Source: Pelomyxa schiedti
Lineage: Eukaryota; Evosea; Pelobiontida; Pelomyxidae
Length of the DNA stretch: 46,358 nucleotides
Reading direction: 5' to 3'
Assembly: GCA_020536535.1 (NCBI GenBank)
Contig: JAHLWZ010000238.1
Location: forward strand, 1 to 46,358
The position numbers and the translations under genes were made by a program. Positions 33,896 through 45,442 of the stretch are shown here, one piece after another (the stretch's first letter is position 1; each line of letters starts with the position of its first letter). The notes below the pieces were generated by a model. The model saw only the letters and a program-made list of their open reading frames with translations, searched no databases and was not told the DNA's origin.

Positions 33896-36800
33896 ATGAA
33901 TTCGAGACTGTTGACCCCAGCAAGCACGGGTGTGTCTGTGTTGAAGCGGATGGGAAGTACAACAACAACAACAAAAAAAAATAACTTCGCCGTTGTTCCC
34001 ACACAAAAGGGCGGCCCCGCAGTCGCAGTACGTCCCCGGGCCCTCGTCACGACAACGGGGGCACGCCGCCGGGGTCCAGAGCTTCCCACTCGCAGGCTGT
34101 GCCACCTGCCTCCCCGGCGTCGCGGCCGCACCACAGAACCCCCCCTCCGTCCCGTGCAGATTCCGCCGCCACCACTGGCGGGGGTAGTAGAATCCACAGC
34201 AGTAACTCGTTCACGACAACTCCGCCTTCCTCTCCCCCTCCTCCTAGTCACACTCCCGCGGGGAGCGGACACAGGCACACGCGAAATTCACCTCCTCCAG
34301 TGAGTGGCCCACCCAATTTTGGCCTGCCGCGGCTGTCAAGTGCCACAAGTGCCGCAGCAAATGCAACTGCAACTGCAACTACAACTACAACTACAACTAC
34401 AACTACAACTACAACTGCAAATGCAACTGCGGCGACAAATGCAAATACAAATACATCGGCAGCAGCGAGGGTGGAAAATGGCGTGGATGACTCTGCTTCA
34501 GCAGCAGCTGTTTCTCCTTCTTCCCCCGTTACAACTCCTCCACCACCATCGTCATCATCCTCGCCTGCGAAGCCTGTGGAATCCAACGTGAAGGTGATGG
34601 TGCGCGCAAGGCCTGCAAACGCTCAAGAACTGGAAAACGAGGGAGTCGATTGTGTGGAATTCCTAGAAGATAAGCGCACTGTTACCATCGAGGTGTGCGC
34701 TCGCACACCTCTTTTCCTTTGCTTTCTTTAACTTAACGCACCGCAGTTCTCCACCAAGCTATACACTTTCTGTTTCTCCCAGGCATTTCCGCCTGAAACA
34801 TCGCAACAAGAAGTTTTTGATGCTGTAGGACATCCGCTTGTCACTGGTACTGAACAGTCCTCATTCAACCCACCTTCCCAAAAACATTTGCAGCTGTGAT
34901 GCAGGGTTTCAATGCTGCCATCATTTCTTATGGTGCCACTGGTTCTGGAAAAACTTATACTATGATGGTTTTTTTCTCCCTAGTTTTATTTTTTTTCCAA
35001 CCTCAGTAGGGGTATGGATTTGATGAACAATCACCAGCCGCATTCATGCTCTCAGAAGACCCTCACAATGCAGTTGAAGTGCTCACATCGACCCTGCGAG
35101 GAATGATACCGAGAATGATGGGTAAAATCTACCTTTAGCAAATAAATAAGTATGGATGTGATTTCACCTCAAGACGACATTTTCGACACTATCGCACAGC
35201 GTTCCACAGAAGATATTACCTTTGAAGTACGAGCTAGTTTTATTGAAATATATTGTGAAGAGATCATGGACTTACTGACTCGTATGCTCAATTACAAACC
35301 AGAAATCTCCTCAATTTCTTCTTTGAACAGCAGAAAGAGATGAACTGTCGTTAAGGGAGTGTCCAGACCGAGGGTATAAATCCTTCTTGGCGACAAGTTC
35401 ATTCTCATTTTTTTCCAGCCTTTGGCTACCAGGAGCCACGGAAGTTCCTGTTCGATCAGCAAGAGATTGCTTGCGGGTAATGGTACGGGGGACTAAGAAT
35501 AGATTTGTAGCAGCAACCAGTACGTGATGTAGGGTTTACTTGGTTGTTCATTCTTTAACAGAAGTCAATATTGAGAGCTCTCGGAGCCATGCAATTTTCC
35601 TTGTCACTATTACGAGTAGAGCTGCCGCAGAGAGAAGGGTTTCCCAACTTTACATGGTGGATCTTGCAGGCTCTGAGAAGGTGGGTACCTGACCACACTT
35701 ACTGCTTTAACCACGAGAATCAGGTTTCAAAAACTGAAGCCACTGGTCAAAGACTGAAGGAAGCACAAAAAATTGGACTCTCCTTACTTGCCCTTGGGCA
35801 AGTAATAAAAGCATTGTCCTCTGAAAAAGTAGTTTCTGGGTTTCCCCTTTTTCCCACATTAATTGCATCGCAGAGGGGCATGCATATACCATATCGTGAC
35901 AGCAAGCTCACTCGGCTCTTGCAAAACAGGTTTCTCATTCTCACTCTTATATTTTTTCTAACAAACTATCTTCCCTTTTCAGCTTCGGAGGAAACTCCAA
36001 GACTCATCTTATAATCAACATTTCACCCAATAGCTGGTCTGCTTCTGAAACTTTGGCTACAATGAGATTTGGAGAAAGGTTTTTCAGCTCACCTTCATTT
36101 TGTCTCACACTATAAAAGATCACAAAAAATAAAAAATCTTGCTAAACCCAATTCTGAACGAACTGTTGCTGAGCTAACCCATCTGTTGAACCTGGCAAAT
36201 GCTAAGATAAAAACTCAACAAGTGGAGCTTCAGCGGGTGTGCCACTACCTAACATTTGTGAATAACGAATTGTTATTGCCAGTATCAAGAGAATATGCGT
36301 TTTATTGAAACTCTCCTCCAAGACAATCCACAGCTTGGAGAATCTATCAAACAAATCCAGGCTCTAACTCAGAAATCCCGCTGTATGTGGTACAATCGTA
36401 TCGTTGTCAGCTTACCCCAACTCCGACAAGTATCAGAAAAGGACCAGGTGCTTGCAGAGCAATACGATGAACTTGAAGAATCAGCCCTGAGAGCTGATGC
36501 AGCCGAAAAAGAATGGGCCTCACGTGATGTGACTGCAAGTATTTTTCCTACGTTCTTATCCAATAATATGCAGCAATCGACTGAGTACCAGACTACAACA
36601 ACCAGTACCTCCCTTTCAAATGAGGTCCTACCTCTTGCTGTGGTTTCAGCCACACCCCCAGCAACATCCGCACTCCCAGATATTTTTCATTTTGTGTGCC
36701 CTCTCACTCACCGTATTATGCACAACCCTGTCATTGCGGCTGACGGGTACTCCCGATTACGCCCCTGTCAATTTTTAACCCCAGTTTAGGTACACATACG

Positions 36801-37344
36801 AGAGGAGTGCCATTGAGGCTTATTTCATGGGCCATGGACTTATAAGCCCATATACACATGAGAAACTTCATTCCAAGAACCTGACACCAAATAAGAACTT
36901 ACTCAGCCAAATACATTTGCGTGTAAGCAGCACACAAATCGATGAGGTACCGCCCCTTACGTTTGTTCTCTAAACCACCCAAATGACCCCGACCCTTCCC
37001 CCCCTTTCTTCCAGGCAATATGTTACATTCAGCTTGTGCCATACTATGTACTTGTACATATATTCGGCTACCTTACAGCCGCCGCACTTGGCAATGCCGC
37101 GCAGGTGTGTGTACAGTGGAGGGATGTGATACGGCAAGGGGGACTGTGGGCCATCATGGTCGCAAAGTACTTCCCACGTCACAGTCGCCACTGCCCAGCT
37201 GGGCACGCACAGGCCTTGGCTATGTTCAAGGCGTTGTATCTGGCTCAGAAGGGTGCACGGGGCAACCCAAGAAGACACGAACCTGTACGTGACGGTGTAA
37301 ACATGTTTTTCAACAACTCAAACCCAAGCCCCCACCACTTGTAA
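33896..37344 (+). CDS. Kinesin motor fused to U-box and F-box
   Basis: About fifteen exons. A Ser/Pro/Thr-rich N-terminus (with intron 34028-34095) leads into the motor: [22 protein letters not shown] (P-loop, about 34931-34964, Ala in place of the usual Gln), [19 protein letters not shown] (35576-35590, switch I), DLAGSE (35661-35678, switch II), [13 protein letters not shown], and MRFGER followed by NLAK. A predicted coiled coil follows ([20 protein letters not shown] to [12 protein letters not shown]). In the same frame comes a U-box ([20 protein letters not shown] across a 43-nt intron into [11 protein letters not shown]...SPYT), then an F-box ([30 protein letters not shown]). Nucleotide and microtubule motifs look functional. 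U-boxes recruit E2 enzymes and F-boxes bind Skp1, so the protein could link cargo transport with ubiquitylation. The start could instead be ATG 33950. The end may splice at gtacgt (37285) to a short FVE tail. Confidence 0.88.
34354..34425 (+). repeat. Hexanucleotide ACAACT/GCAACT tract
   Basis: About a dozen 6-nt units encode an Ala-Thr then poly-Thr stretch in the disordered leader of the kinesin, shortly before the motor domain. Confidence 0.85.
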
Positions 37345-37487
37345 AAAACTGCAAATAAACGTGGCAATCGTTTTTGGTTTCTTTTAGTTTGTAGAGTGAT
37401 AGATTTCAAACATGTGTTGTTGGTGGTTTACTGGGGTTTTTCCTTTATGCAAGTCTCACACTTGCACAAAGAACCCCGATTTGGAAT

Positions 37488-38821
37488 TTAGTGTCGCATA
37501 GGTTTAGTACCTGGAAGTGGAAACTTTGTACTGTTGAAAGTGAGACCAATACAATAAAAAAACAAGACCCACCCACAAGTGGAGCAAGCCAGTGTGAACT
37601 TGCAAAAGACTGAGAAATGGTTACTTGGTTCAAAAGAGCAAGAAAACTTACTTGATAAACATACAGAACACACAAATCCTGTATCAACTGCTGTCTTATG
37701 ACAAAAACATGAAGCCCGGTAGTCCACTGAAGTGAGTTTGGGAAGTTTCAGCGATTTTCTGCTGATGCTATCTGCCAAGAAAGCTGACTGATCAGGTGTT
37801 AAAAAACTATCGAAGCCATGAAGTTGCAACCAGTAGGTATTGCAGCAGACCTTCGGTTACTGTTGGCATAATATATATTCCTCCTGTTTGGTCCGAGGCT
37901 TGTTGCAAAAACGCGGAGTGTTGATCACCCAGGATGCAAGTATCTATAAGTATTCCCTTTATCCTTCATGAAAAAAGAACAAAAAAGAGCAAAGAATTTG
38001 GGCTAAGGTGGAGAGTTTGCATAGTTATAGGAAGGAAGCAAACTTTTCTTTGTGCAGCAAATATACAGTTCATCACAGGGATATACTGCGCAGATATATC
38101 CGGCGAGGCATTTAGACAGAGAATTCGTGGTTTGAGTGTAGGAGAGACGCGAGTTATCCTATTAATATCTTGTTCCCCCAGTCTTGAGACAAAATCTCAC
38201 AGTACATAGTTACTTACAACACAGTGCCAATGATAACGCTGATGATAGAACTGAAGATTCAGAAGTAGCGCTACCTGTCCGTAAATTGGAACCAAGGTGG
38301 AATACTACCAAAGTGACACACTTGGCACGACCGAAGGTAGCAAGGATATCTGGTGCAACAAAGCACTTCTCGTCCTTACGAGTCTGTCGGGGGTCTCATC
38401 AGGTGCATCCGGCTCCTCCACGGTCGGGAATATGTATCTCCTATCGCAACACAACACAGGAATAGCACATTCAGCGCGATGAAATAGCATCAGGTTGTAC
38501 CCACGATTCCCAAGCGTGGCAGGCAATAACGGCGAGTCTGTTCTTCGCATTGAGCAACAGAAAAGCGTTGATGAACGAGCACAGCTGCGAAACTGTATCG
38601 GCAAACCCCCGCCCAACAATTCCCCTGCCACTCGGCGTCGTTGCAGGCTGAGCACTGGACGATGATGTCGCCGTGGGCGTAGCTTCCGCTGACTCTGCCA
38701 TTGGCGAGTCGGCCGCTGCCGGAGACGGAGACGGAGATCCAGTTACAGACGCAGATCCAGACCACACAATCGGGCTTGTGTCCATCAGAACCACCAACAG
38801 AGACGCGTCCTCGTTGTCCAT
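37488..38821 (-). CDS. GTF2H3: TFIIH subunit p34 (GTF2H3/Tfb4)
   Basis: The ATG at 38821 begins MDNEDASLLVVLMDTSPIVW, the vWA-like start of p34. Conserved segments follow: FINAFLLLNAKNRLAVIACH, then after introns RYIFP, LSSALSLALC, TLKPRILCLNASPDISAQYI, MNCIFAAQ, FLQQASDQTGGIY and LLQYLL. The C-terminal zinc-binding domain reads VDYRASCFCHKTAVDTGFVC, then SVCLSIFCKF and CSTCGTKFPLP across two introns. p34 pairs with p44 in the core of TFIIH, used in transcription initiation and nucleotide excision repair. An Ala/Ser/Pro/Thr-rich insertion of about 50 residues lies in the first vWA loop and is absent from the human protein. The stop TAG/TAA region at 37488 follows KPMRH. The start is only 69 bp from the next gene's stop. 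Confidence 0.92.
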
Positions 38822-38890
38822 GACGAATTTATTATTTTTTTTTGGTGAGGGCAGGAGACAGGTGACAGGTTTTTTTTAAGTTTTCGTTCT

Positions 38891-41800
38891 TCAAAGCGGG
38901 AATGTTTGGGTTATGTGTCCTTTGGTGATGGACCGGTATATCTTTGTGACTTGGTAATGGGTCTTCTCCACAATCTTGATTCCAGAGATGTACAAAGACG
39001 ATGCACTGTCCGGAATCTAGTTGGTTTTTTGTTTTGTTAGTTCTGACAGAGTGGCAGTGTGTGCAACTAACTTTTTGTTTGGGGGAAAGGCAACCAACCT
39101 CATAGGTGACAGACACAAGTTGTGAAGATGGGAGTTTCCTGCCTGATGGAATAGACAGGCTCAGTGTGCACCAGTGCTTTGTATTATACATTACAGTGCC
39201 TAAATTCCACTCGATGGAATCTCGTTCAGGTAAGGCACTGATCTTACCCTTTGATACAGTGGATGTTGTGGTAATGTCAGACGTGACCCCCTGAAACACC
39301 ACGATCACATTATTGGCAATCAGATCGGGGCCTAGGAAGTTGGCTGATACAACAAGCTTCAGCTCCAGCACAGAATTAAGTGGCCCTGTGGTGTCAGAAG
39401 TGCTGCAATTCGAGTGCATAAGTGACAGTTTTAGTGGTGGAGGCATTTCGTTGAGGAAAGGTGCGTAGGCCGGTTCCAGACGATAGGTTACAAGATCACA
39501 TTCCCCATCAGGGGGGACTAATGATAAAGCCAGAGTGTCTCTATCACGCTTTGGGCTGCGAACACTGGAATGATATTTCAATGCCCTACCAAGCGGCCAA
39601 AAGAGTCCTGGTGCTCCTGCCATTATAAGGGAAAGATCAGGCATCCCGGACAAGTTGGAGTACATTTGGACCTTCCCAGATATCTAAAATTACTGGTAAC
39701 CAATCCCTAGACCCAATTTCATTTCGTACACACTTGGTGGTAGTTGCCATCATCAAAGACTTCCTCTTCTCTCACATCTATTGCGATGGAATTCTTCTTG
39801 TAACGACAACCCTCTGCTCGCCAGCTCACAGCTCCCGTAACCATAATAGATATCCTAGAATGTAAAATTTGGCACAGTCACTGTTGTAGAAGGTGTTAAT
39901 TTACCTGCCACAATCATTGCAGGCAACAGGCATGGGAATACGTTCCAATTGAAGAGTACCGGAAACCTGGCCATCGCGCTTCAGAACGCATACAAAGGAA
40001 GTGTATTTAGACGCCAGTGTGTAATTCTTGGCCATTGTCACAGCTTGCTCACGGTTCAGAACCGTCTTGAGTAAATCTCTGACAGCCAGAGTATGCACAA
40101 GTCGACCTTTTGTGCCAAACTGGTTCTCTAGTTGTCAAGAGTTAGACACTCATGTCAGTACAGATGTGGAAGAGAGCCACACCATTAAGTGTCAATGGGA
40201 AGGAGATTTCTGTGTTGGAGGCAGTTGTGGCTCGAAGTGTTACTGTTCCGCATAAAGGTTCCGAAGTCTTGAACAACGCAAAAACTAACAAGCGGGTATG
40301 GTCAAATAATAAAGGCAACTGCTTTGGAACTGTATGAACTGGCACGGCGCTAGTATTCCACACTAGAGATACGTCAAGCAAGTCCGGTTGGAGAGCCCTT
40401 GCCAATTGCCTCTGAACTGCAGGGAGGATTTCATCCGGAGCTGACACGAATTCTGCATATCCATTTCCTGCTGTAGCCAATGCATTTATAAGCATTTGTG
40501 AGACTCCAGACCCTATCCCAAGTGTGTACAAGTGTAAGTTTTGATTGTTGCTTGCAACGAAATCGGTTAGGGTGTCTGCATTCCCCACGTCACCATCTGT
40601 CAAAAGAAACACATTCCTCACCCAGTCCTTTTGAATTGGCTCCTGGAGAATTGAACTCATTGGGCCGAAAATTTCTGTTCCTCCCATATCAGCAGAAATG
40701 GTTTGAATATGCTTTAGTGCCTTGTTACGGTTCACTTCATCGGCTCTAACATTCCACTGGAATAATTTTTGAAAAGATGATCCAAACCCAACAATATTGA
40801 AGAAGCAGCTTTCTGGCATTGATCGGACGAACTGCTCCAGAGCTACTGTAACGTAAGAAATTCGATCTCCACCCATGCTTCCAGACCTATCCACTGTATT
40901 TACGTGCGAGTCGTTAATTAATATCAGACATTCAGTCAGTCCGTACCCAAAAATATGAGTTCCAGATTCCGTTCCATGGGACGGGACCCACAGTTGCTTA
41001 GTGAGGGAAAGAAAGCCAACATAGCAGCCACACTGTCGGAATTTTGAGAGTCCCTCTCCAGCCATACCCTTGGGGAGCATGCATTATCCTGACGAACTAT
41101 CATTACGAAGTCTTGGCCAGATGTACACTTCTGAGCACTCATAACTACATTGACTGTCGCATCGTGCCCTTGGAGGTCGATTTCTACGGGTGATGTTACC
41201 CCTTGGAAGGCTGGTAGTACGACGAGGTTGATCACAGTAGGCATATGAATATTGGCGTGTATAGATATTGGGTATGAAACTTCCTGTGCGGCAACTGCAT
41301 TGCTTGTCGATTCCGAGGGATTGTACCGAGGGAAATAGGTGGTGGGAATAAAGAAACGAATGTCACTGCCTTGCAATTTGAGGTCAGTCACATAAGTGAT
41401 GGTGAGAAGTGCTTCTTCCCCTGGAGCGAGGTTCCCAACACTTGCTTCAAAAAGCTCTGTGAAATTCTCAAATTAGTGGGATACATTGCAAAAGGTGTCT
41501 TACCCTCAGTTTTCTGTTCTAACAGAAAGGCAGAGTTACCTGCAGCAAGTGCGTCACTATAGGTGGCAGCGGCTTTTTCCTTTTCCTCAACTATACCAGT
41601 GATGGTTCTGTCACCAATTGTAACTGTAAACCTAGTTGTGGTCGTTGGGTCATGTTAACAAAGCAGTGAATACAAACTCACAAATGGCAGCAAATACATC
41701 AATAGGAAAAGAAAAAACTGCCTCAATGGGATATGTTCTATGATTAAGATACTTTTGCTTCATTGTGACCTAAAAATATCTCAGTGGATCAGTATTTAGT

Positions 41801-42647
41801 CCTTGATACTTTAGCCGCTAGATCAATCACATCAACGTTGATGTCAATATACAACAAAGGAATTGCTGCAAGGTCACTTGGTGACCACATTCCTGAATAG
41901 CCATCAGGTCTGCTTTGTGCAGGTGTGTGGAGAAGGTATGATGTTTCAGGAGTGTCGCCACATGCTATGGCATCCACAAGGAGTGTTAATTCCACTCTGT
42001 GATCCTTGTTGATTCCATGAGAAGGCAAATGCAAGTACTCAAAGAAAAACACAGAGACCCATACGTACTCTTATTACTGAAGCAGTCAGAGAGTAGCCGT
42101 ACTCCTTTTCAAAGGACTGTATAATACACATCACTAGCTCAGATACACCACAGCACATTCCAGGGGTATTATTAGATACAAGTGCCACCCAAATCACGTC
42201 CTCTTCGTCCCATAATGAGGACGGTGACTGCGGCGACCCTGATGCTGAAACGGGGCTGCTTGAAGAAAAAGGCCAGATACGGACTACAGCAGATGCAGTC
42301 GGGACAGCGGCTAGAATAGACTGAGCGGCTTTGTTGTTAAATTTGGAGCGGCTGTCGGGGTCCCCGAACGAGATGATGGGAGCCCTGCACTGGCCAGAAT
42401 TTGGACCGCAAGCCAGAATGAGGCAGTCGGTGGCCAATCTCCAGCCCTCTTCATCGCGCTCGAAGTCGCTTAGATTCGCGGCGGCGTCTGTTGCCACTCC
42501 GTCGGACGACTCTTCGTCGTCGTAATCGTGGGTAATTGCAGGAAAGAGGCAAGTAAATAGAGGGGTGCACGTGGACGGCAGACCAGCAACGAGGCCTTGG
42601 ATGCCCCAAAACTCTCCGCAACCGGTTAAACCGCCCATAGTGGCCAT
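38891..42647 (-). CDS. Mu-adaptin-like protein with internal VIT-vWA module (longin-VIT-vWA-MHD)
   Basis: About 1,100 residues. The N-terminal part has a longin-like domain: CLILACGPNSGQC, IWVALVSNNTPG, ELVMCIIQSFEKEYGYSL and, across an intron, SVIRDHRVELTLLVDAIACG (compare RDNFxxxYELLDExxDxG of mu chains). Then comes a VIT domain (DLAAKVTMKQKYLNHRTYPI, FTVTIGDRTITGIVEEKE, LLEQKTE) and a vWA domain with a complete MIDAS: DRSGSM (40891-40874), GGTEIF and LTDGD. The vWA C-region (LASKYTSFVCVLKRD...CNDCGR) continues through a phase-2 intron into ISIMVTGAVSWRAEGCRYKK, the start of a mu-homology domain. This contains SGKVQMYSNLSGMPDLSL, FLVPPDGEC-like SLVPPDGECDLVTYR and a normal end (YEIPDSASSLYISG, KIYRSITKGHITQTF). 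Mu chains bind cargo signals in vesicle coats; VIT-vWA modules bind proteins through a metal ion. Confidence 0.85.
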
Positions 42648-42778
42648 CAACGTGTTACACGAAAAGGTTTTATTTACCAAAAATCTCCTGCTTCCTTCTG
42701 AGTTGAGGATGAAGACTGTACCTTGCAAGAAAAAAAGAAAGACCCCGGAAAAACAGGAGGGAGAGAAAAATGGAACTG

Positions 42779-42850
42779 TGGCCCCGCTCAGAATCGAACT
42801 GAGATCAAGAGAGCCAAAATCTCCCATACTAACCATTATACTACGGAGCC
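42779..42850 (-). tRNA. tRNA-Gln (UUG)
   Basis: Reading the minus strand gives a complete 72-nt cloverleaf without intron. The acceptor stem is GGCTCCG/CGGGGCC, the anticodon loop TTTTGGC places TTG at 34-36, and the T arm is CTCAG-TTCGATT-CTGAG. The discriminator base is A. It lies in the 5' flank of the mu-adaptin-like gene and is divergent from tRNA-Pro, 87 bp away. Confidence 0.93.
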
Positions 42851-42937
42851 ATTTACAAGAAAAAAATGGCAAGACAGACTATCAATACAGTATCCTGCCT
42901 GTTTGATTTTTTAGCTTGAGCTTGCTGTCACGGCGAA

Positions 42938-43008
42938 GGCTCTGTTGTTTAGTGGCAGAATACTTGTTTCGGGTACAAGTGACCCCGCTTCGATTCCGGG
43001 CAGAGCCC
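42938..43008 (+). tRNA. tRNA-Pro (CGG)
   Basis: A 71-nt cloverleaf without intron. The acceptor stem GGCTCTG/CAGAGCC is perfect, the anticodon stem is CTTGT/ACAAG with loop TTCGGGT (anticodon CGG), and the T loop is TTCGATT. The discriminator C73 is the eukaryotic tRNA-Pro identity base. The T stem reads CCCGC/CCGGG, so the normally invariant 53-61 pair would be C-C instead of G-C. This is either a variant tRNA, a weak or decaying copy, or a sequence error. Confidence 0.85.
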
Positions 43009-43038
43009 AACCTTTGTTCGTTTCGTTTTTGGGGCTTT

Positions 43039-45191
43039 TTAGTTCCCGGGTTCTTGCCAAATAGTCTGGGACAGGGATCTCATCCAACAACGTGTGGGAA
43101 GAAGAAACTCGTAGGAGGCCTTGGCCGAGCAGTAAACCAGAATATCCTCTGTTGTTAGCTCAGGGAAGTGCCTCATTGTGTACTGAGCAACGGCCGGTGA
43201 CTGGCATACAAGGTACATGAGTTTCTCTTTGATGAAAGTCGCTGTGATGTCCGGGAATTTGGCCAGAAGCATTTGCCACAAGAACAGATCACGCTTGAGG
43301 AATGTCCGGAGAGACAACTTTTCACACATAGTTGATACCTGAATATTTTACATTGGGTCAAAATCTAGAAAAATCAAACCTCATCCAATGTGATGTTGAA
43401 CTTATCTATCAACCACTCAGCACAGTTCTCCTGTCCCCACATAATCAGGTTGAACAAAATATGGTTCCCATCAAGTGTAATATGTTCACGCTCCAGTTGG
43501 AATTGAGTGATTAACCATTTGACTGTTTTGGTGGAGTCTAGACCAACGGTATTTCCAAGGCTCCGTGCGATAGACTCTTTGGAGATAGAGGACATGGAAG
43601 TAATCTTCTTGGCTTGCGAAATACTTTCACCTTGAACACATTCTGTCAAGACACCTCCAAGAATTTCGGAGAGCTTCGGTTCGGGGATTGGGAACTTCTC
43701 AATGAGGAGCAGGGGCACAGTCGAGATGTTTTTCTTGTGGACCAGGTTCTCAACGGTTTCCACAACCAAACTCTCTTCCACCCCTTTCATTTCGGCATGG
43801 TTTAGAAGCCATTTGACACCCTCCACGTTGTCTGCAAATCCGTTCAGTGCTTTGCACACTTCAACAAGTGCCAAAGTTCCTGTTATTATTCCATGACTGC
43901 CCGATGTGCTGGTGCTAAGGATTTGGAACGTTGCATTCATCCAAGACGCAATCGATGTGTTGTTGCGGGCAAGTGCACTGGAGAATGATTTGCGGAGGTC
44001 ATCGGGTGAGAGGGTCACTTTTGTTGAAAGCCACTGTGCAAGTTTCACGTCGTCTTCTGGGTTTTGACAGGCAGCAATAAACATTCCTGGATTTGGAGTC
44101 ACAGATGTAAGTGACTCCTCCACAAGCCACTTGATCAAGTCAAACCCCCTCGAATCCATACAAAGATGTTCCAAATCAGTTTGTGTTGGCGAAAAGGATG
44201 GATATGTTGAGAGTACCCATTTTAGTATCTCGACAGTATGGATGTACCGGGCTGAACTCACCTCCTGCCTTAGGATGTGCTCGCTAACATACTTGCAAAC
44301 TTCCACTTGCGTAGGTTTTTTCCCACTCAGACAATTGATGAAAACCCTGTAGAAATTATCCCTTAGATCCTGGAATGGAAACGTTTCGAAGCACCACTTT
44401 ACGACATCTATCTTTCCACTCAGGCACGCAGAAACATGAATCTTCATCCAGGTATATTGGTGGAACGGCTTAATCAGATCAAAGGCATCTACAATCCACT
44501 GTGCGAGGTCCAAAAAGCCTCCGGAAACAGCCCCACAGAATGGCTCCACAAACTCCCAGGGTTCGCTGAAGTTGAAGGTCTCCACCAACCACTTCGCCAC
44601 GTCGCCGTGGCCCTTCTCACACACTCTCCTCAGAATGCGAGATGCCCTCACATGGTCAACAAGCGCCCCACAAAATCCTCCAGAATCCCACACCAAACCG
44701 GGCCACCGTCCATCGACCAACAGCCTGGCCATTCCAAGGTGGCCCCCGGCACACGACCTGCTCAGCACATGCCAAAATTCCTTGTTCCTTCTCACTCTCT
44801 TGTTCCACCCCCTCGCCTCCTCGTGGGTCGTCCCACAATCGCCGCTGCCGCCGCGGCTTTCGTCGCGGTGCTTCAGCATCCAATCGACGCAACGTCGGCT
44901 GCCGGCCTCGGCGGCGAATTTCAGAACGGCGTCGGTTTTGCGGTAGTGCCTCAGCAGGGACCGGCACACGCGTCCCACAAGTGGGAACATCGCCTCGGCC
45001 ACGCGGCACATGACCACCGCATATTTATTCGGCATCACGTGCGACTGGGGTGCCATCGCCTCTTCTTCTTCGGTCCAAACGGCGGTGCTCAGGGGTGTCG
45101 GCATCCAGTATTTTTGTGGCTTCAACAGCCACGGCAACACGGAGTCCCACACGACACGCGAGATGACAACGGTCCTATCGTTACCCAGCAT
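43039..45191 (-). CDS. Ankyrin-like repeat protein (paralogue of the 19.6 kb gene)
   Basis: A large exon runs from 45191 to about 43380, and a 43-nt intron (gtttga...attcag) joins it in frame to a last exon ending at TAG/TAA 43039. The N-terminus is MLGNDRTVVISRVVWDSVLP. About 15 degenerate ankyrin-like repeats of the pattern (V/L)xxVKWxxxxFxF follow, including HGDVAKWLVETFNF, FLDLAQWIVDAFDL, KIDVVKWCFETFPF and STKTVKWLITQFQL. The Glu/Ala-rich segment after residue 45 and the early W..VLPWLL motif resemble the gene at 19639-21441, so the two are likely paralogues. An upstream in-frame ATG at 45311 exists, but the added segment looks unstructured. Function unknown; protein binding is the usual role of such repeats. 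Confidence 0.78.
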
Positions 45192-45442
45192 GAAACGACA
45201 ATTCGATTTTATGGAAGAAAGATCAGTAGAATCTGTTTTTTTTTCTATCTTCGCTAGAGGTGCTGCGTACGCATTTGGTGGCCACCGTGTTGTATAACGA
45301 GTTTCCAGCACTTCTCTCTTTCAGGCAGGCAAATCTCTGTCTTTGGGACACCATCAAACACAGATTCCTGATTTACCTCTGTCCCATAATTGGGGCGTCG
45401 GAGATGCCGCGTACACCCGAGGGGAGGGGGAGATTGTGCTTC

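Noticed and set aside
33698-34105. Minus-strand frame with [16 protein letters not shown], like a zinc ribbon
   Set aside because: It lies antisense to the kinesin's first exon and intron, continues into poly-Cys/Phe from an ACA repeat, and has no supporting neighbours.
40140-40145. Stop codon after the vWA part (DMSV stop), suggesting the gene ends there
   Set aside because: It lies in an intron. The next exon continues a typical VIT-vWA C-terminal region (LASKYTSFVCVLKRD) and then joins the MHD in frame.
42648-42872. In-frame upstream extension of the mu-adaptin-like gene
   Set aside because: The extension runs through the tRNA-Gln gene, so the ATG at 42647 is preferred.
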